A stretch of DNA of 6,601 bases from Gemmatimonadota bacterium (GTDB lineage: Bacteria > Gemmatimonadota > Gemmatimonadetes > Palauibacterales > Palauibacteraceae). The translations under genes were made by a program, and so were the position numbers. The DNA lies in assembly GCA_030601615.1 (NCBI GenBank), contig JAUVTH010000080.1:1-6601 (forward strand), written 5' to 3'. Below are positions 4,541 through 6,601 of the stretch, one piece after another (the first letter of the stretch is position 1; each line of letters begins with the position of its first letter). The notes under the pieces were generated by a model. It was not told the origin of the DNA, did no database searches, and was given only the letters and a program-made list of their open reading frames with translations.

Positions 4541-5495
4541 GAGCGCACCGGACCGCGGAGCGAGCTCAAGCGGGCTCTTGTCGATACCGTCGCACGCCTT
4601 CCTCGTGGCTGCCTTTCTACCGGCGGTCGCGGCGGTGGCGCGCCTGGCACTGCACGGCGAGGTCGGGGTCTGGGGCCTGCTGGTCTGGCTGCTGGGACTT
4701 GCCCCGGTCTTCTTGCTTACCCGGTATCTTGGTTGGCGCGGAGCCTTGCTCGGCCTCGCCTGGACGTCGGCCATGGTCGTGATGGCGGAGTTGTTCGCGG
4801 CAATTATGGCCGCCCGCCCGCCGGAATGGAACCTGGTGGGCGTAGTGATCGCCGTGACGGCGTCCGTCGCGCTCGGCAGCGGCATGGAGCGGCAGTGGTG
4901 GTTCGCCCGCCGTGAAGAAAAGGTCGAGTCTGCCGAAGAGCCGTGCTCCGACGATCTGCCGAAAGGCGAGATACTCCACTACTTTCTGGAGAAGCTGTTC
5001 GAGTCCGCTCGCAGGCGCCCGCCCCTGACCGTCGTCCTGTTCGAAGTGGACCGATTCGACGAGTACGTCGAGATGTATGGCGAGAGCAAGGCGTGCCGGG
5101 CGCTCGAAGTGGCCGTGCAGGCCCTGAAGACGCAGACCCGCGCGTCCAATATGTACGGAAGGCGGGACGACCGGAGACTGGTGGTCTTCCTGAACGGGGA
5201 GACCCTGAGTTCCGGGCATGAATTCGCCGTTCGAGTTCTTGAGGAAATCGGCTCCCTGCCGGCGCCGTGGTCGGGGAGGATCACGCTGAGCGCGGGGATC
5301 GCCGGGTTCGAGCCCTCGATGCCGAATGCCGACGCGCTTCTCGCCAGGGCGACACAGGCCCTGGAGACGGCCCGCCGCATGGGTGGCGAGCGTGTCGTCA
5401 TCGCCCAGGGGCAGTCGGGCGAGACTCTGGTGACATCGGGAATGATCGTGGTCCAGCCCGACGGGCAGGTGCGAGAGTTACGCGACAGCGTCTAG
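4521..5495 (+). CDS. Four-pass membrane protein with degenerate GGDEF domain
   Basis: A 324-residue protein. The N-terminal half carries four predicted transmembrane helices (about 25-45, 48-67, 70-97 and 104-122). A cytoplasmic linker precedes a GGDEF-fold domain (about 148-295). The fold is recognisable from VVLFEVDRFDEYVEMYG (171-187), corresponding to the LxDIDxFKxxND segment, and from ITLSAGIAGFEPS (254-266) with DALLARATQALETARRMGGERV (271-292). The catalytic signature GGDEF is replaced by DDRRL (216-220), and the first metal-binding Asp appears as Glu. Diguanylate cyclase activity is therefore unlikely, and a role as a GTP- or c-di-GMP-sensing or scaffolding protein is possible. The start is one of three in-frame GTG codons (4521, 4530, 4539) in a tandem repeat. 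I use the first, one base after the etfA stop, with a GAGGGGG about 13 bases upstream. Spacing implies co-transcription with etfBA. A C-terminal tail (296-324) is of unknown function. Confidence 0.8.
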   Translation: MARVAGVSAPDRGASSSGLLSIPSHAFLVAAFLPAVAAVARLALHGEVGVWGLLVWLLGLAPVFLLTRYLGWRGALLGLAWTSAMVVMAELFAAIMAARPPEWNLVGVVIAVTASVALGSGMERQWWFARREEKVESAEEPCSDDLPKGEILHYFLEKLFESARRRPPLTVVLFEVDRFDEYVEMYGESKACRALEVAVQALKTQTRASNMYGRRDDRRLVVFLNGETLSSGHEFAVRVLEEIGSLPAPWSGRITLSAGIAGFEPSMPNADALLARATQALETARRMGGERVVIAQGQSGETLVTSGMIVVQPDGQVRELRDSV

Positions 5496-5511
5496 AACCT
5501 TGTCCGGCCGA

Positions 5512-5988
5512 TCAGTCTCTCCTGCAGTCGCCCTCGGCTTCCAGGCTCGCCCGGACGCACGACACGAAGCGCCGGAAGAGGATTTCCGCGGCACCAGCGA
5601 GGACCCGGCTGAGGATCGGCCCGTTCAGCCGTCCGGCCAATCGCACGCCCAGTTGAACGTCGACATGAGTGCCCGCTCCGTCCAGTTTCGCGAGACGACT
5701 CCGCATCCGCAGGTCTGCGGTGCCATCGCCCTCGATCTCCTTCGCCGAAGCGGCCATCAGCACCGTGTGTTCGCCCGCGTCGAGCTCGTGGAATCCAGCC
5801 TCTCCCGAAAGCGTCGTCCCGATTGGGCCGAACCGCAGGTCCACCTCTCCGACGAAGGTATCCTCCACGATGTCGAGCAGATGTGCCCCCGGCATGCACC
5901 CGGCGATGCGGTGTGGGTCCGTGAGGAAACGCCACACGTCTTCGACGGGCCTGCGGACCTCGAAAGCTCGATGCAGACTGATCGACAT
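5512..5988 (-). CDS. CoxG-like SRPBCC protein (CO dehydrogenase subunit G family)
   Basis: A 158-residue protein of the SRPBCC/START-like superfamily, closest by motif to the CoxG family. The opening strand FEVRRPVEDVWRFLTDPHRIAGCMPGA (9-35) is the family hallmark (VW..L.DP..IA.C.PGA). GEVDLRFGPI (47-56), a central strand region, and the final helix GRLNGPILSRVLAGAAEILF (119-138) match the expected fold. In the best-known case, CoxG helps attach molybdenum CO dehydrogenase to the cytoplasmic membrane. This copy stops after the SRPBCC domain and lacks the C-terminal extension seen in some CoxG proteins. The start ATG at 5988 has AGGAGA about four bases upstream. It is convergent with the GGDEF-like gene (16 bp between stops) and divergent from the XdhC/CoxI gene, which supports a molybdenum hydroxylase context. 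A different SRPBCC ligand-binding role cannot be excluded. Confidence 0.85.
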   Translation of the reverse strand: MSISLHRAFEVRRPVEDVWRFLTDPHRIAGCMPGAHLLDIVEDTFVGEVDLRFGPIGTTLSGEAGFHELDAGEHTVLMAASAKEIEGDGTADLRMRSRLAKLDGAGTHVDVQLGVRLAGRLNGPILSRVLAGAAEILFRRFVSCVRASLEAEGDCRRD

Positions 5989-6011
5989 GCGTTCTCCTGA
6001 CGGAAGCCGGT

Positions 6012-6023
6012 CGGCCGCGGCCG
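6012..6023. repeat. 12-bp GC palindrome in the divergent intergenic region
   Basis: CGGCCGCGGCCG is a perfect palindrome located between the CoxG-like start and the operator-like dyad at 6029-6047. In such GC-rich sequence it may be chance. It could also fold in the leader of the CoxG-like transcript. Confidence 0.3.
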
Positions 6024-6028
6024 GTGGG

Positions 6029-6047
6029 GCGCCAACGTGGTTGGTGC
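6029..6047. promoter_or_regulatory. Operator-like dyad between the divergent CoxG-like and XdhC-like genes
   Basis: CCAAC (6032-6036) and GTTGG (6040-6044) flank a GTG centre. The symmetry extends outward by a GC/GC pair with one mismatch, giving 8-bp half-sites centred at 6038. It lies midway in a 117-bp divergent intergenic region, as expected for a dimeric regulator that controls both genes. The regulator is not identifiable here. Confidence 0.35.
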
Positions 6048-6062
6048 GGAAGGGGCCGTCAA
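6034..6062 (-). promoter_or_regulatory. Possible promoter for the CoxG-like gene
   Basis: On the minus strand TTGACG (6062-6057) is a good -35 box. After 17 bp it is followed by CACGTT (6039-6034), a poor -10. That -10 position falls inside the dyad at 6029-6047, so a bound regulator would block or modify the promoter. The weak -10 keeps confidence low. Confidence 0.3.
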
Positions 6063-6093
6063 GGAGATCGTGCGGAAAGGCGCTGGGTTTGCC

Positions 6094-6099
6094 TAGATT
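6094..6099 (+). promoter_or_regulatory. Possible -10 box for a leaderless XdhC-like transcript
   Basis: TAGATT (6094-6099) fits the TAnnnT -10 pattern and ends six bases before the ATG at 6106. Transcription would then begin at or near the start codon. This agrees with the lack of a close Shine-Dalgarno sequence. No good -35 box is present at 17 bp. Confidence 0.35.
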
Positions 6100-6105
6100 G
6101 CATGC

Positions 6106-6601
6106 ATGAGTCTTCGGGAGATTCGAGACACTGTCTCAGATTGGGTAAACCGGGATCAGCCGTGGGGCGAGGCCGTGCTGATCGGAGTCAAGCGGTCCGC
6201 GCCGCGGCCGCCGGGGGCTCGCTTCGTTGTGGGGGCCGACGGGTCCTTCGCGGGATCGATATCGGCAGGCTGCGTCGAAGCCGACTTGCGCGAACACCTC
6301 CTGGCCCGGCTTCCAGCGGGCGAGCCCGGGATCGTCAACTACGGAATCAGCGACGCAATGGCGGCGGGCGTGGGCCTGTCGTGCGGCGGCGAGATCGACG
6401 TGCTCCTGCGGTGTCACGATGCGCGCGATCCGGTATGGATCGAGCTCCTCGATCTTCTCGCCACCGACAAGCCCGCAGCTCTGGTCACGGGAGTGTCGAG
6501 CGACGTGCTGGGCCGCCAGTTGCTGATCCGGCCGGACGGCTCGTATGTCGGGAGCCTCGGTCCGGCGGACCTGGATCGAGACCTGGCTGGCAACATCGAT
6601 G
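6106..6601 (+). CDS. XdhC/CoxI-family molybdenum hydroxylase accessory protein (partial, 3' end missing)
   Basis: The first 165 residues of a protein that continues past the window end. The XdhC/CoxI N-terminal domain is clear: EAVLIGVKRSAPRPPGARF (22-40), then the glycine-rich FAGSISAGCVEADLREHL (48-65) with its conserved cysteine, then YGISDAMAAGVGLSCGGEID (79-98), the second conserved cysteine block. Proteins of this family insert the sulfurated molybdenum cofactor into xanthine dehydrogenase, CO dehydrogenase and related enzymes. A C-terminal Rossmann domain usually follows and would lie outside the window. The ATG at 6106 is chosen because the protein aligns from there. A nearby ATG at 6102 is out of frame. 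No strong ribosome-binding site is seen, but a -10-like box sits just upstream. The divergent CoxG-like gene suggests that the catalytic subunits are encoded nearby. Confidence 0.9.
   Translation, partial: MSLREIRDTVSDWVNRDQPWGEAVLIGVKRSAPRPPGARFVVGADGSFAGSISAGCVEADLREHLLARLPAGEPGIVNYGISDAMAAGVGLSCGGEIDVLLRCHDARDPVWIELLDLLATDKPAALVTGVSSDVLGRQLLIRPDGSYVGSLGPADLDRDLAGNID

Noticed and set aside
5496..5511. Bidirectional terminator between the convergent GGDEF-like and CoxG-like genes
   Set aside because: The 16-bp gap has no stem-loop with a flanking T-run.

Overview
The window is a high-GC stretch of a bacterial chromosome with tightly packed genes, TTG and GTG starts, and short gene overlaps. 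The combination of an ECF sigma factor with small envelope partners, etfBA, and CO-dehydrogenase-type accessory genes would suit an environmental group such as Gemmatimonadota. That assignment is an impression from gene style only, because no taxonomic marker is present.

Layout. Positions 1-47 (minus) hold the first 15 codons of a secreted or lipid-linked protein that runs off the window. Positions 263-1633 (minus) are a three-gene operon transcribed leftwards: an ECF sigma factor, a 122-residue single-pass membrane protein, and a 139-residue membrane-anchored periplasmic protein with two LTxxQ-like motifs. This has the architecture of a CnrYXH/NccYXH-type envelope-sensing module (sigma, anti-sigma, periplasmic sensor). 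Positions 1634-2214 carry no convincing gene. This gap contains a 274-bp element (1765-2038) bounded by near-perfect ~31-bp inverted repeats, with three internal hairpins. It looks like a MITE or a non-autonomous insertion-sequence derivative.

Positions 2215-5495 (plus) form a compact four-gene block: an acidic protein of unknown function, etfB (TTG start), etfA (one-base overlap with etfB) and a four-pass membrane protein with a degenerate GGDEF domain. EtfB and EtfA form the flavoprotein heterodimer that carries electrons from acyl-CoA and related dehydrogenases to the quinone pool or other acceptors. The unknown gene and the GGDEF-like gene are linked to it by spacing, which suggests co-expression. 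A 9-bp tandem repeat spans the etfA stop codon and supplies three alternative GTG starts for the GGDEF-like gene.

Positions 5512-5988 (minus) encode a CoxG-like SRPBCC protein. It is divergent from the start of an XdhC/CoxI-family gene (6106 to the window end, plus). Both families serve molybdenum hydroxylases (CO dehydrogenase, xanthine dehydrogenase and relatives), so a molybdenum hydroxylase operon probably lies just outside the window. The 117-bp divergent intergenic region holds an operator-like dyad.
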